64,000 bases of DNA from Gracilaria gracilis (Eukaryota > Rhodophyta > Florideophyceae > Gracilariales > Gracilariaceae), in NCBI GenBank assembly GCA_030374805.1, contig JARGSG010000202.1:830499-894498 (forward strand). The letters run 5' to 3'. How positions within the stretch are numbered: position 1 is the stretch's first letter; each line of letters starts with the position of its first letter. The notes beneath the pieces are model-generated. The model was not told the DNA's origin and searched no databases. It saw only the letters and a list, made by a program, of their open reading frames with translations. This document shows positions 52,027 through 63,269 of this stretch, piece by piece. The position numbers and the translations under genes were made by a program.

Positions 52027-55000
52027 TTACCCATCATTCGGCATGTCCTCTCCTTTGCGGTTCCAGTAGCTTACCCTGAAATGGTGTGGTATGGCTGAGG
52101 GCGGCTCGGCGGTATCACCGTCAGCCCCCCAGCCATACCAGCGTACTGTGTACTTCAGACCTTCTTGGGTACGGCGGTGACCTACAAGGCGTTCCACTGG
52201 GAACTCATTAGAGACCTGGGCTGGTATCGTTTCACCACTTTGGTTTAGATGAGCATCGGTACCACTAGGGGTAGGTGTTTCCTCTGAAGGAGCAACCGTA
52301 ATCCCCGCAGGTGGTACGTAGTCTGGGTCGTCACCCTGTGCGTCATCATTAACCTCGATGGGTGTCCCGTCTTCCCGGGGCTGAGTCCTCAGGGCAACCG
52401 CTTGTCGGTCACGCGCGGATTCTCCGCGTTCCTTCCTGGACTGAACCGTCTGAGGTGCAACCGTGATTCGGTCTATAGAGATTGTATTCTCTACACCATC
52501 TTGGTTCACCGTTACCGTGTGGTCGGTCGACCGAACTACCTTGAAAGGTCCCGATGATTTCGGAAGAAGATTAGAATTGATATCTCTATCAATAGCTTCA
52601 TCATCAGCTTCATCACCCGGTCGTGGTTTAGCTCCTTTCGGAGGGTGGTCAATAAAGACATATTGACCCGGCGTAGCCGTTACCACTTGGGTTACCTTAC
52701 GGTCGTAGTCCTCCTTGTACCGCTTCTGGGATGCTGTGAGCTTGCTCTCAGCATACTTGAGAGCACGTCTCAACCTCAAAAGGGTATTCCGTTTGACCTG
52801 TGACGGTGTGAGCGCTCCGGCGGCTTCTTGTCCTAATGGGTCCCCTTCAACAACAATACCTGGTGGGTGTCTTGACAGTATTAGATCGAACGGCGTAGTT
52901 TGCGTCGCTCGATGAACCTGAAGGTTATATGCATATGTCAAGGGCTGCACGAGCTCGTCCCAACCAGTTTGGTGTTCTTCCGTATAATGTCGCAGCCTAG
53001 ATACCAGTGTTCGGTTAAAGCGCTCCACTTGCCCATTCGTTTGCGGATGGTAGGCAGTAGTGAAGTAGTGCTTAATACCCAAGAGGTTACAAACAGCTTC
53101 AAAGAACTTCGAAGCTAAGTTCGAACCATTGTCGGTAAGTAGATAAAGCGGTGCACCATATGGGTAGATCCAATTGTTCAAGAACGCCACCGCGAGGGTC
53201 GTCGATTTCGTGTCCTTCAAGGGTATCGCTCGCGTGAGCTTCGAGAACCTGTCGGTGATTACGATGATGTACTGATATCCCCTTGTGGTTTTTGGTAATG
53301 GACCCAGAAGGTCTATTGCGACGAACTCGAGAGGACCCGCTGCAGGGAATAACTTCAAGTTTTTCCTGTGCTTCCGGAGACCTCCACGGGTACGTACGCA
53401 AGATTCACATTGACCTACAAAGGTATATATATCATTAGCCATATGAGGCCAGTAGTACCCTTGCCTCAAGGTGTAGTACATTCTCGTACCTCCAGGGTGT
53501 CCTGATAGCCTTGGGTAGTGGGCTAGGTACAGCACCCGAGGGCGCAGCACCTTGGGCACTACCTTCTGAAGGGAACCATCAATAGGAGCTCGCCTCACCA
53601 GGAAACCATTTCGGTCGACGTCAAAGTTCGAGTCTTTCATACCTACTTGGTCCATGAGAGAGCGGCAATAAACATCGTTTGCTTGCTCTCTCATGAATTC
53701 CTCGCGGGTAATTGGCATGACGTCTGTTTCCTCGAGGGCGAGTATTTCCCGAGCGATGGCATCACTAAACCACGTATCCTCTTCGGGTAGTGTCCAGTAA
53801 CCTTCTAAGGTATCACCATCAGGGTTGGTAGAGATGGTAAAGCATGGGATATCATCCTCTACCGGCTCGGTGTCCAAACCATCTGTGGTAATGCGAGACA
53901 TCGCGTCTGCGACATTGTGCTTGATACCTGGACGGTACTGTACGTCATACTCGAACTCTGAAAGTCGTAACCGCCATCGGGCAAGTCTGCCTGATGCGTC
54001 GGCCAGACCCAGTATTTACCGTAGGGCATCATGGTCGGTTCGAAGCGTGAACCTTTCACCATATAGGTAGGGACGGAGCATCAACATGCTCCAGACTACT
54101 GCCAGACATTCCTTTTCGGTTGTTGTGTAGTTCTTTTCTGCAGCGTGCAAAGCACGGCTCCAGTACCCTATAGGTAGTTTGTCGCCGTTTTCTTGCTCCT
54201 GCATAAGACAACAACCAATTTGGGCGTCCGAAGCGTCAGTATCCAACGTGTATCGTAAACCAGCTTTGGGTAATGCCAAGATGGGAGGTGTCAAGAGCGC
54301 ATGTTTCAGCGCCTCGAACGCATCCATTTCCTCATTGGTAAGACATTCAAACCTTGTAGGTTGACCTTTCAGCAGCTTCCTGTTGAGGGGAGCCGCTATC
54401 TTGGCAAATCCCTTCATAAACCGGCGGTACACATTGCACAAACCTATAAAGGATCGGATTTCCGTCTGGGACGTGGGTGGCTTCGCCTCCTGCACGGCCC
54501 GGATATTCCGCGGCGTCACTTCTAACCTCCCAGGGCTGATGATATGACCAAGGTATTCTACCTCTTTGGTGAAGAATTCGCACTTGCGGAGCTTCAACGT
54601 TACTCCAGATTCCCTCAAAAGGTTCAAAACTTCCCTAACATGGTGGAAATGTTCCTCTACCGTTCTGGAATATATGATTACATCGTCGATGTATACCAGA
54701 GCGGTTCTCCACTTCACCTTCGAAAGGATTATATCTAACGCCCTCTGAAAGGTAGCCGGGGCATTTCGCAACCCAAAGGGCATACGCGTAAAGCGGAATA
54801 ACCCAGCGTGGCAAGTAAAAGTAGTTTTGTCCTTGTCTTCTTCCCTGATAGGTACCTGCCAATAACCACAATTGGCATCGAGGCGTAGTAAAGATCTTGG
54901 CGTTGCCCAACGAATCTATACACTCGTCCATTCTAGGTATTGGGTACGAATCCCTAATGGTCATACTATTCAGTCTTCTGTAGTCCACACAGAACCGCAT

Positions 55001-55547
55001 ACGGGTATCATTCTTCTTTGTGACGAGAACCACAGGGCTGGCCCAGTCCGTCATTTGCTGGTTCTATGACACCTTCACGGAGCATTCTCTCGACCTCATT
55101 GAGCTCAACCTCCCGGGCTTTTGGACCTGCACGGTAAGGCTGCTGGTAAATGGGTTTCCAGCCAGGCACCATATCAATACGGTGCTCTGTAGCCTCAATT
55201 TGGCCCAACCGGCCCGACCACATGGGTTCAAATTCTTCTAAGAGACTGAGGATCCGGTCTCGGAGAGCCTGGTTCTCCGCACCGATCTGGACTTCTTCTC
55301 TCCAATTCCGCACTGGGTCCAGTTCCATAGTCTTTTCCTGATCCCTAACCTTAAAGGTACGGGCGATCTTCTGTTCCATTTTGGTATTTGTCGATAACGG
55401 GGGCGCATATGCAGGGTATGGCGCATCCGTTCCTCCCCCTTCCTTAGAGGTGGCGACCCTCGCCCAACACATTAGGTGAGACCGTGAAAACCCCTTGTGG
55501 TGCCGGCAGTGCGATTCCAATAGTGGTATTCTTGGGTAACTTAACAA
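52027..55547 (-). pseudogene. Gypsy-2 pol: RT, RNase H, integrase, chromodomain
   Basis: Reading leftwards, the RT start (LREGVIEPAN) shifts frame to WASPVVLVTKKNDTRMRFCV and DECIDSLGNAKIF, and shifts again near 54880 by one extra base. It then continues as MPFGLRNAPATFQRALDI and TALVYIDDVIIYSR. RNase H has YTLDTDASDAQIGCCLMQEQ and FTLRTDHDALR, followed by one in-frame TAA (54016-54018). Integrase then runs unbroken to 52027 with LSGHPGGTRMYY, CESCVRTRGG, VAIDLLGPLPKTT, LLTDNGSNLASKF and TNGQVERFNRTLVS. At its end is a chromodomain (VERLVGHRRTQEGLKYTVRW, then YGWGADGDTAEP). The chromodomain is known in chromoviruses to direct integration to marked chromatin. RT cannot be made in one piece because of the indels. 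Confidence 0.9.
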
Positions 55548-58500
55548 TGTGAGTTGCTAAAGTTACTCAAGTACACCTTGAAGGCTTGGTTAGGGATGTT
55601 GTCGATAATCCCGTTTGCCATCAAGGCGAGATGTCTTTCTGCCAACCTAGGATGGTTCTGTAGCATTACCAATCCTGGAACTGCGCATGAGACATTCACT
55701 ACCATTTGGGTCATAGCCGGAATTGAAACCAATTTGGTGAGCCGTATCTTGTTTGAAACCGTTTCGGTGGGTATGATTGAACCTTGGCTTCTTACGCCAA
55801 CCATTTTTGGGGTCTGCGTATTACCCAGTATGGCAATACGACCACCTTGACGGAGAGCGACCGTTCGGGGACCCTGGCAAAATTGCCTTGACATGTTTGT
55901 CAATAAAGTTGGAGTCCCGAGGATACAGTCTGTCGCCAAACGATCCACCACAAAGAAATTGAGCTTCAACTTCAAGGTTCCAAGTTGTACCACAGTGGGT
56001 TAACATTCCTCTAAGGTGCAGTGGGCGCTCATTAGCGTCCACCAGCGGGTTGATAGTCGGGGCAGGCCGAATGTTCCGCAAGACCGCATCGGGTATGACG
56101 CGAGCGTTTAGGACATTTGGACCGGCGCCGATATCGAGTACACACGCAACGGGGACCTGTAGGTAATTGAGAAAGCTTACTGAAGCATTAACTTTATAGT
56201 TATTGTAGCTTCATTAGACACACCACATTGGGTACATCTGATTCTTCTTTTTCCACCATTAAGGTTTCCCGTTCCGGTATCGACGGGCCTTCCAATTCAC
56301 GGTTAGGGGTGGCCCCTACGCTAACCGTTCGGTGTTTTCCTGCTCCTCCGGAGCGGGACTGTCCTTCTCCAAGATTGGTGTTTCCTCGACGAGATGAACC
56401 TGAGATGGTGATGGGTTGAGCTTGTACCCTCTTTCCAGATCCATATAGGTTACGGTGGTTTTGCTGCCTGGCACTGATCAGATGTTCGCGCACCCCTGGG
56501 GGGTATTTTGTCACACGATCTGTTCGCCAGATGGTCTGGCGACAAACAGAGCCAGCAAACCAATCCACCTGTCTGGGGAGTCACGCATTGCCATAGAGGT
56601 AGGTCGGGTAACCGGATTGGTTGGTGCTGTAGCATATGAAGATGGCTTGCGAACCACCCGTTGAGGTTTGTTGAGTGCTCGCCGCACTTGGTGGCGACCT
56701 TACCGAAGCTGGTGGTACTGTCGACGACCAATTACCAATGGAGAGTGGCTCGTGACTGAGCCTGCGGCGGCAGTCACGAGATGAGTCTGCCATTCCTGTT
56801 GGTACGCGAATGAGCGAATCTCCCTCTGAGGTAGTGCTTTCTTCTAGCTCCAATACTGACCGTTTCGGTTTATCTTTTGAGGTATGGGACGCCGACGGCT
56901 TCTTTCCGTGACGGAGAGTGTCACCTAGTCCCTGGGCATAACGGGCAAGCCCATTATAGTCCACCTTACGGTTGGTTCGCCAGGTAATTGTGTACCTGCG
57001 AACGGATCGCTTTGTCAACATTGTCGGCAAAGAGCGACTTCAAACCTAGTAGTGGTAAAGACATTACCGCATCGGGTGGCCAGAGTTCCAAAGGCCCAAC
57101 GAGAATTCCATTTCGTGTTTGGCTAGAGCGTTGGCGATATGCCTGCACCCTCAGCGTAACCTTCCTGGATAACCTCATCGGTAGCGTAAGTTTCCAACAT
57201 GAAATTAACCACTTCTGGGTACGTCTCTAACATCTCTGTCCCCTCTTCATCAACCGCCAGGGTACTTTCCACGGAGCCATGCCTTGCAGCAAGTGGTAAG
57301 CTTGACCTTTAAGGTAAAACTGGAATAACCACATGGCAGCGCCTGTCGGAAAAACCATTTTGGTCACATGCAATCTTGAACTTCTGTAGAAACTCAATTA
57401 CCGCAATGGGGGTCATCACCTGTGAAGGTAGTATCACCCATCTGGAAGCTGAGCTTCTTATGGTGCTTGGTGAGTCTTCTGCGCAACCTCTTGGGGTGTA
57501 AGCAGAGGATCGGTTTCTCAACCGATATGACCTATAATCAACCGCTTTGGTGAACATATCGTTCAGCGGCTGACGCACCTCTAGGGTTGTATCGGTGTCC
57601 GAATCCGAGTCGGACGACTCGTACCGTTTCTTCTTACCTTTCCGGTTTCTCTTTGACGACTTCTTCGCCAACCTGTTCGGTCTCTTCTGGCGTCTACCTT
57701 TACGGTCATCATCCGACGATGAACCAGTATCGGTATCGGAGCTCGAGGAATCGGGGTCAGAGTCCGTAGCCGCGATTCTTTCCCTTTTTCCTCCTCCTTT
57801 CTTTACCCTTGCGGTTTCTTCTTCGTCGCTCCTCATCTGGGTCAGACGAATCGTCCTCAGGTCCACCAGTATTGGTGTCCTTTCGAACGTTACCTCCAAT
57901 GGGTGGCAAGTACACGTCTCGAGGGCTCATCTCTATATGGCCCTCTTGACCTTGCCTTAAACCTTGTAGGTACGCACTATCGGCCGGAATTGGCTTGATT
58001 GGTGCGGAAGAACCAGCAGGGATCCCTTGTGGTATGCGAGTAACCACATTCACCCCAGGGGTTTTGGCTTCCGCCATTCCTTCAGAAACCCAAAGGTCTT
58101 GAACCACTCGGTAGATATGCTCCCGGGCACCCGTTAAGAGGTATGTTTCAACCAATTTAGGTATGCGTTGAGAGAGCTCGTGCACGGCTCGATCAACCAC
58201 CAAGCGGGTAACGGCGTCCATGTCCATTGAGGTCATAGCTTCATTAACCGTAGCGGTAAAAAGAGCTTTCGCTCGATCTTCCAATTGGGGCCAAAGGTCC
58301 TCAACCGTTGTCGGCAAATCCTTGTTAGGTTCAGGAGCCAACGGTGGCTGAGTGCCCGTATCCTTTGAGGTTCCGGCCCGAGGTTGCCGAAGCAACTCCT
58401 CGGGATTATCCAGAATGGGTTTAGCGGCCGAAGCCGCAGCAGAACCCTTGTGGCTAGGTGGCGCGCTAGAGCCACGAGTAATCCTTTTAGGTCTTTCCAT
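55548..58500 (-). pseudogene. Gypsy-2 gag and protease
   Basis: Gag starts at the ATG at 58500 (MERPKRITRGSSAPPSHKGS). It runs to 57757 and then continues in other frames: a Ser/Asp-rich and Lys-rich stretch, then VMTPIAVIEFLQKFKIACDQ. Next come AAMWLFQFYLKGQAYHLLQG, TYPEVVNFMLETYATDEVIQ and SLFADNVDKAIRSQVHNYL. The knuckle CWLCLSPDHLANRSC (CX2CX4HX5C, about 56510-56557) follows, and protease strands with KLNFFVVDRLATDCILGTP lie near 55900. The order is that of a normal gag-protease, but at least five single-base shifts separate the pieces. It is related to gag of Gypsy-3 by position, knuckle spacing and start. Confidence 0.75.
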
Positions 58501-58628
58501 AGTGACCAATAGTGGTATCCAATTGCTTCGCGAGTATTCCTACGAAACCAAATAGGTGTGTGAACTTCCAGAATCCTTTCGAATGTCTTCTGTTCACCAG
58601 TAAAGGTACGACAAAAACCAAGAAACTT

Positions 58629-58644
58629 CTAGGTCGGGAGACCA
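58629..58644 (-). promoter_or_regulatory. Gypsy-2 primer binding site
   Basis: On the minus strand TGGTCTCCCGACCTAG lies three bases (TTT) from the end of the 5' LTR. Gypsy-3 carries the same site with one change. Confidence 0.65.
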
Positions 58645-58647
58645 AAA

Positions 58648-59155
58648 TGTCGTACAAATACCGATAAGGTGTGGGGTCCGCCTGGTAGAGGGAGCGCGCG
58701 AGGGCTCAACCTAAAGGGGAAAAACACACAACCAATATGGTAGTAGGGCACCTGAAACCCGCAGGGGCAAACGGCGGGGCAACTAGTCTAGACCGTGTAG
58801 GTGTACGGTAGTAGACGTCGACGCGCGGTAAAACCTGAATAGTAATAGAGTAGCAAGTGACCAAGATGGTATAGTTACTGCCCTAGTGGTGCCTGACTTT
58901 ACAATACCCGAGGGGGAAGGCGAGGTGCACCACAATATATACAAGGTGCACCGACGCCGATCTCCCATGCGGGCATGACGTCATCGGCTGTGCCCATGAC
59001 CTACTGTCATGGGCCAGCAATGCTAAACTATCCTAGACTATAAATTAGAAATTAGAAATTATAAAATACAGAATACCAATTGGGTACAGTGCAGCCAGCA
59101 AGGCGCACCAGTAGACCCACGTGGCACCAACCCATTGAGGTCTCATTGTACTACA
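58648..59155 (-). repeat. Gypsy-2 5' LTR (right copy)
   Basis: It matches 47613-48120 with about two differences (a C/G near 58954 and a C/G near 59109). It carries the same symmetric block at 58924-58952. Confidence 0.95.
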
Positions 59156-59969
59156 CAGATTGAAGTGATTATGAACTCTCGCGGACTTGGAAATTGTGCC
59201 AAAAAAAAATTATCTTTGCGACAAGTTGTCTGTTACCCGAAGAAACTATTATGTGGCTGCGAGCAACTAGTAAGGCTACACTGGTTACACAATCATGCAT
59301 GAAAAACTGCATCTGGGTTACATCTTGTTACTCATGGTTTACAAAAAATTGTACCGTCGATATTCAGCTGAATTCGAAGGTCTCCATCGTCTATATAAGC
59401 CATGCCCAACTTCAGATTCTCATCTCCGACCACCACCACCACCACCACCACAGGCTCAACAAACCCCCCCTTCTTTCAGAAACGCAATCATTGCTTGTTT
59501 CCCTCGTTCCATTGATTTGTTTCCCCCTTTCTTTTCTTTCACTCTCCTTGGCCGCGGAGTGGTCTGGCCTTTCTCTTCCACGTTCACCACTTGTCACTTA
59601 CATCTGCGAACTGGCTCCCCCTTCGTTAATCTATAATTGGTCTCGAGATTAATTGTAAGCCTACTAAGTTCGCGCCTGAAGTTTGACGTAGAGCTTTTAC
59701 CGTATCGTTCGAGTCTCCTTCTGAAGTTTGTTGGGGACTTCAGCCGTTCGTAGCTATTTACCGACAGGGCGCGAATAGTTCGCTTTGTTCGTTATAAGTA
59801 TTACTGGCACCACCGTGTGCCATCTTAATACTCATAGTTTGGGCTATTCAGCGGCTTACGCTGTTACTCATCGCCTTCATAGGCTGGTACCCCCTGGCAT
59901 TCTAGTCTTGTTCTGGGTTGTCACCACCCGCGTCGTTTAGCCAACGTGGCCACAAAAATGACGCCCACA
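59156..59969 (+). repeat. Gypsy-1 3' LTR, right part
   Basis: It resumes the LTR exactly where 47612 left off, with the CAGAT target copy repeated, and matches 39306-40115. It includes the TATA box TATATAAG (59392-59399) and ends ACGCCCACA. GATTT (59970-59974) follows. Confidence 0.95.
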
Positions 59970-60720
59970 GATTTGATAAAAATTGTGACACATTGCTGTG
60001 AAAAACTGTATGCAAGGTTTTTCCATCTATCGTTACAACCAGTCGTAAGGAAATACACTTACATGTCTTTGTTCACAGCACTATTGGCGGATCACCATCG
60101 TAAAGTACTCTAAAAGTACTTTAAACTTCTATACCTTTTCTACAATTTCTACACTTTCCGCACTTCCCTGTTTTAGTGCAATTCACAAACGACGTTTGCA
60201 GGCCTTCTCTTAATCGAAATGTCATCAAGCGAAAAAAAAAATCTCAAGATGTGAGGCACACGACGGGTACACTTGAGTTCATCATCGTGTTATATCAGAT
60301 GGCTGTGGTTTCTAACTTGTTCTCTAAAATTCATGCAAGGTCCATGAACATCATGTCCTTTAAAACGAAACCAAAGCATTGGATAGACGAAGAAGCTTCT
60401 GTCCTCTTCCACTTGTAGCACTATGATTAAGCTGCCCTTTTCCACCCTCATTTCAGTCTGACAGTCAGAACAGTCTTCATGGGCAGACAAACAAAACGTT
60501 CTACCCTTACTTGCTACATTTCTTCATTAAAGAGTAGAAGTCATGTGCATACACCAAGGAAACCAAAAATTTCGTGCTTGTCACAATTCAAAATTGTCGA
60601 TATCGCCAGCATTCTGACGAGCAGTTAAAGCAATACATACTTGTGTACAAATGACCCTTTCTAGTTCGCTCTTCATTGCATCAAGACATAATTCTAATCT
60701 ATCAAAAGTTAGCTGAAACC
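59970..60720. other. Flanking DNA between Gypsy-1 and the FG-GAP gene
   Basis: Only short frames. The ATG at the end of the LTR (59958) opens a frame of 51 codons into this DNA, to a TAA at 60111-60113. AT-rich stretches here may contain the 3' end of the FG-GAP gene transcript. Confidence 0.5.
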
Positions 60721-62223
60721 TTACAACAAACCAACAACAACAGTCTGTCCAGGTTGGACGTTTTCAACCGTCTCAACCTTTCCGTTCGTGTATCGCACTG
60801 TGATAGAATCCACCATGGCACGGTCGCCGAGACCAAAGTGCAAAGTCTCCATATAAGAGTGCGACACAGAGGTACCCGGAGATCCCACGCGACGCATCAT
60901 GCTCAGGTCACCAGACTTGACCGTCACCACCGCGTTGAGCGGCGTGCAGCTTCGATCAGACGGGTTTCCCACGCGCACGTGCACGTAGTTGCCGGCGCTG
61001 GCCATCACGTTGTTGAACACGCGATAAGTACCTCCAATTGACACATCGTCGTGGTCACCCTCGCTCATGATCAGGTCCACCTTGCCGTCCATGTCGTAGT
61101 CAACCGCCGTTGCCATGTCACCACGGGTGTCTTTGGCGTGTGAGGTGAGTCCGTCCGCGCGTCGGAAGGACCCGTTCCCGTTGTTGAGCAGCACAATGTC
61201 GTCGCCCATGTACTGCGACACGTGCAGATCCATCAGCCCGTCGTTGTTGAAGTCTCCGGTGGTCACTCCGCACGACTTGGTGCCCCGAGGGATACCGGCC
61301 TGCTCGCTCACGTCGAAGTAGCGACCGTCGCGGTTCTCCAGCAGGATGTCGTGGTACACGGTGTCGGGCATCCAGAAGCCGATTCGGTCCCTGGCGAGGT
61401 ACAGGTCGAAGTCGCCATCGCCGTCAAAGTCAATCTCGGTAACTGACACCACACCATCGCGCGCCATGTTGGGCGGCAGCACTCTGTCGGACACGTCCAC
61501 CATGTGGAACGGCGCCACCAGCTTCCAAACCGTGAAGAAGTAATAGCTCAATACCTCCATGACACCGTCGTTCTCCATGTCGGTGACCACGGCGAGCGGG
61601 TTTCTAGTCCATTCGAATCCGCCTTGCAACGTGCGAAGCGCGAACTTTTGTTGGCCAACGCTTTCGTACGCGAATTGGTGGATGCCTTCCATAGCCCAGG
61701 CGTTGGTGTAGATCACATCAGGCCAGTACGGGTGCGCGCCCATGGAGAGGTCCAAGTACACGGCCGTCCTGCCGCGACCTCCGCGTTCGGTGATACCGGC
61801 TTGCTGCGTGACCTCAACGATGGAACGATTGAACGGGTTGACCTCGAACATGAGGGGGTGGGCGGGGTTGAGACCGAAGTTGCCGCCCACGGAGAGCGTG
61901 AAGCGCATGTTCTTGTGCCATGGCGACATGGGGAAGGCGGAGAAGCCATGCGAGTCGTGGAAGATGCCCCACTGCGGCTTGGAGAAGGAGCCGTCGCCGT
62001 TGTTGAAGTACATCTCGGTGAAGGTGGAGTCGTGATGGCAGAAGAGCAGATCTGGGAGTCCATCGCGATCGAGGTCGATGACGGCTGGGCCGCCATACTT
62101 CTTGACCTTTCCGGAGCGGAGATCGATTCCAGCTTGCACTGTAACGTCGCGGAAGGCGGGGTTGGCGGCGATTGCAGCCGAGAAGAGAAGCAGAGTTGAT
62201 AGAAGAAAGTTACGCAAAGTCAT
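60721..62223 (-). CDS. Secreted FG-GAP/VCBS repeat protein with ASPIC/UnbV C-terminus
   Basis: It is intact, 500 residues, without introns. A signal peptide is clear (MTLRNFLLSTLLLFSAAIAA, cleavage likely after the Ala run), so the protein should be exported. Beta-propeller repeats follow, each with a calcium-loop of D-x-D-x-D-G type: DLDRDGLPD (about residue 50), DFDGDGDFD (about 265), DFNNDGLMD (about 325) and DYDMDGKVD (about 375). The last 90 residues (VHVRVGNPSDRSCTPLNAVV, then ETLHFGLGDRAMVDSITVRY) are the ASPIC/UnbV domain, as in the CRTAC1 family. Such proteins are extracellular and bind calcium or partner proteins. The substrate or partner here is not known. It is the only clearly functional host gene in the window. 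The ATG at 62223 is the first after a CA-rich leader and begins the signal peptide. Confidence 0.95.
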   Translation of the reverse strand: MTLRNFLLSTLLLFSAAIAANPAFRDVTVQAGIDLRSGKVKKYGGPAVIDLDRDGLPDLLFCHHDSTFTEMYFNNGDGSFSKPQWGIFHDSHGFSAFPMSPWHKNMRFTLSVGGNFGLNPAHPLMFEVNPFNRSIVEVTQQAGITERGGRGRTAVYLDLSMGAHPYWPDVIYTNAWAMEGIHQFAYESVGQQKFALRTLQGGFEWTRNPLAVVTDMENDGVMEVLSYYFFTVWKLVAPFHMVDVSDRVLPPNMARDGVVSVTEIDFDGDGDFDLYLARDRIGFWMPDTVYHDILLENRDGRYFDVSEQAGIPRGTKSCGVTTGDFNNDGLMDLHVSQYMGDDIVLLNNGNGSFRRADGLTSHAKDTRGDMATAVDYDMDGKVDLIMSEGDHDDVSIGGTYRVFNNVMASAGNYVHVRVGNPSDRSCTPLNAVVTVKSGDLSMMRRVGSPGTSVSHSYMETLHFGLGDRAMVDSITVRYTNGKVETVENVQPGQTVVVGLL

Positions 62224-62342
62224 TGTGGTGAGTTATGAGTTATAGAGTTGAGTGAGTGGGGGGGGTGTCGGTTAGAGCTTGAGTGTGCGTTGGGTGTGTG
62301 AGTGTGATGGAAGAGGTCTGTGAGAGGAGGCCGTACCGGCGC

Positions 62343-62350
62343 TTATATAC
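62343..62350 (-). promoter_or_regulatory. TATA box of the FG-GAP gene
   Basis: TATATAAG on the minus strand, about 120 bases upstream of the ATG. Between them lies a CA-rich, probably unstructured leader ending ACTCACCACAATG. It is the same octamer as in the Gypsy-1 LTR. Confidence 0.7.
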
Positions 62351-62429
62351 GGGAAGACCAAGCGATGACAGGCACCTGACGTCTGGGGTGGGACGAACCA
62401 TCGCCACGAATGCGGATCTCCTCACGGTG

Positions 62430-62868
62430 GCATTAATTTGGAATAGGAGTCGAGTGTGGCGTTAAGGCGGTCCACGAGTGCCCCTTCCGATCGTTTCTCC
62501 CGGCGGCGCCATCATTACACGGGCGCACAGTGCGCGCGGGAGCGGCAGCGAGTGGGGGGCTCCGTCAGGGGCGCACCTTCTTCGCAGAAGCTTCATGGAT
62601 GATCACGCGGGTGACGATTGCATCGCGCTCAATGCCGCGCGCGCCGTGGGCACAATTTGGGCGCACCAATCACAGCGCTCGGTGCGTTATTACCATTGTT
62701 GTTTTTTGAACATTTTCCAAAAGACTTGTCACTGTTTGCCGCGGTTTACAGCTTGGAGCAAGGACCGTTGATGGTGACAGTGACGAATGTCCCTGTCCCA
62801 GTCACGAGTTTACACACGAGGTGCAGTCTGTGCCGGGAGTGGATTCGACGGTGTGGAAGCAGGCGTCC
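62430..62868. other. No gene recognised
   Basis: GC-rich upstream flank of the FG-GAP gene. A frame of 97 codons on the plus strand (62478-62771) has no supported product. Confidence 0.4.
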
Positions 62869-63269
62869 TCACCTCGATAAACGCATAATGTCGTGGCTTG
62901 CTATGCGGCTGTTGCCGAATGTGAACATTTCCTGGTAGGCCACGCGAAACTCTTCAGCGAACGCAACCAGGTGTGAAGAGTAGGTACATGGCGCTGAATC
63001 AATGCACGCTTTAAACGCATAAGATTTGATAAGAATGGTACTGTTTGCTTTGCTTGTGGGTTTGGAAAAATTTGTGAGATGCAATTACAAAGCACACATA
63101 CCATTTTGCTGCTGCTGGGCGGCTGGAGCTTCAACATGGGTCGAACAAGTGGAACTGTTCTACTGGCAGTTTCCCCCACCCTGACTTCTGTGCTGAACAT
63201 TTGTTGTGAGCACTTAGCCCAGCGTCGTTCAAGCTCTCTTTTAGAAGCTAAACGGCTCGTCATTAGCAT
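62869..63269 (-). CDS. Possible small two-exon gene, unknown function
   Basis: From an ATG at 63269 the minus strand encodes LASKRELERRWAKCSQQMFS and reaches KLQPPSSSKM, where ATG|GTATGTGTG forms a good intron donor near 63102. Downstream, in another frame, ACIDSAPCTYSSHLVAFAEE and FRVAYQEMFTFGNSRIASHD read like protein up to a TGA near 62869. The acceptor is not certain. A plus-strand frame of 211 codons (63079-63714) overlaps this region and looks less protein-like. No family is recognised. Confidence 0.3.

Larger units (their letters stand above)
47613..59155 (-). mobile_element. Gypsy-2, chromodomain Gypsy element with a long opposite-strand frame
   Basis: The LTRs are 47613-48120 and 58648-59155, 508 bases each, starting TGTCGTACAAAT and ending TTGTACTACA on the plus strand. 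Only about two differences were seen between them. CAGAT on both sides (47608-47612 and 59156-59160) is an exact target duplication inside the Gypsy-1 LTR. The primer site beside the right LTR, the purine tract beside the left LTR and gag-pol all give minus-strand orientation. The unusual parts are an 804-codon plus-strand frame between integrase and the left LTR, and many single-base indels in gag and RT despite the near-identical LTRs. It shares primer site and gag layout with Gypsy-3. Confidence 0.95.
38241..59969 (+). mobile_element. Gypsy-1, LTR retrotransposon with Gypsy-2 nested in its 3' LTR
   Basis: The 5' LTR (38241-40115, 1875 bases) and the 3' LTR (46543-47612 plus 59156-59969) start TGTGAAAGTG and end GACGCCCACA. 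Their two halves differ at about 1% of positions by eye. GATTT at 38236-38240 and at 59970-59974 is an exact target duplication. Between the LTRs lie gag with protease and pol in the order RT, RNase H, integrase, the Gypsy order, on the plus strand. Without the 11.5-kb nested Gypsy-2 it is about 10.2 kb. It is the largest and youngest-looking plus-strand element here, disabled only by two single stop codons. Confidence 0.95.

Noticed and set aside
61504-62199. 231-codon frame on the plus strand
   Set aside because: Antisense shadow of the intact FG-GAP gene.
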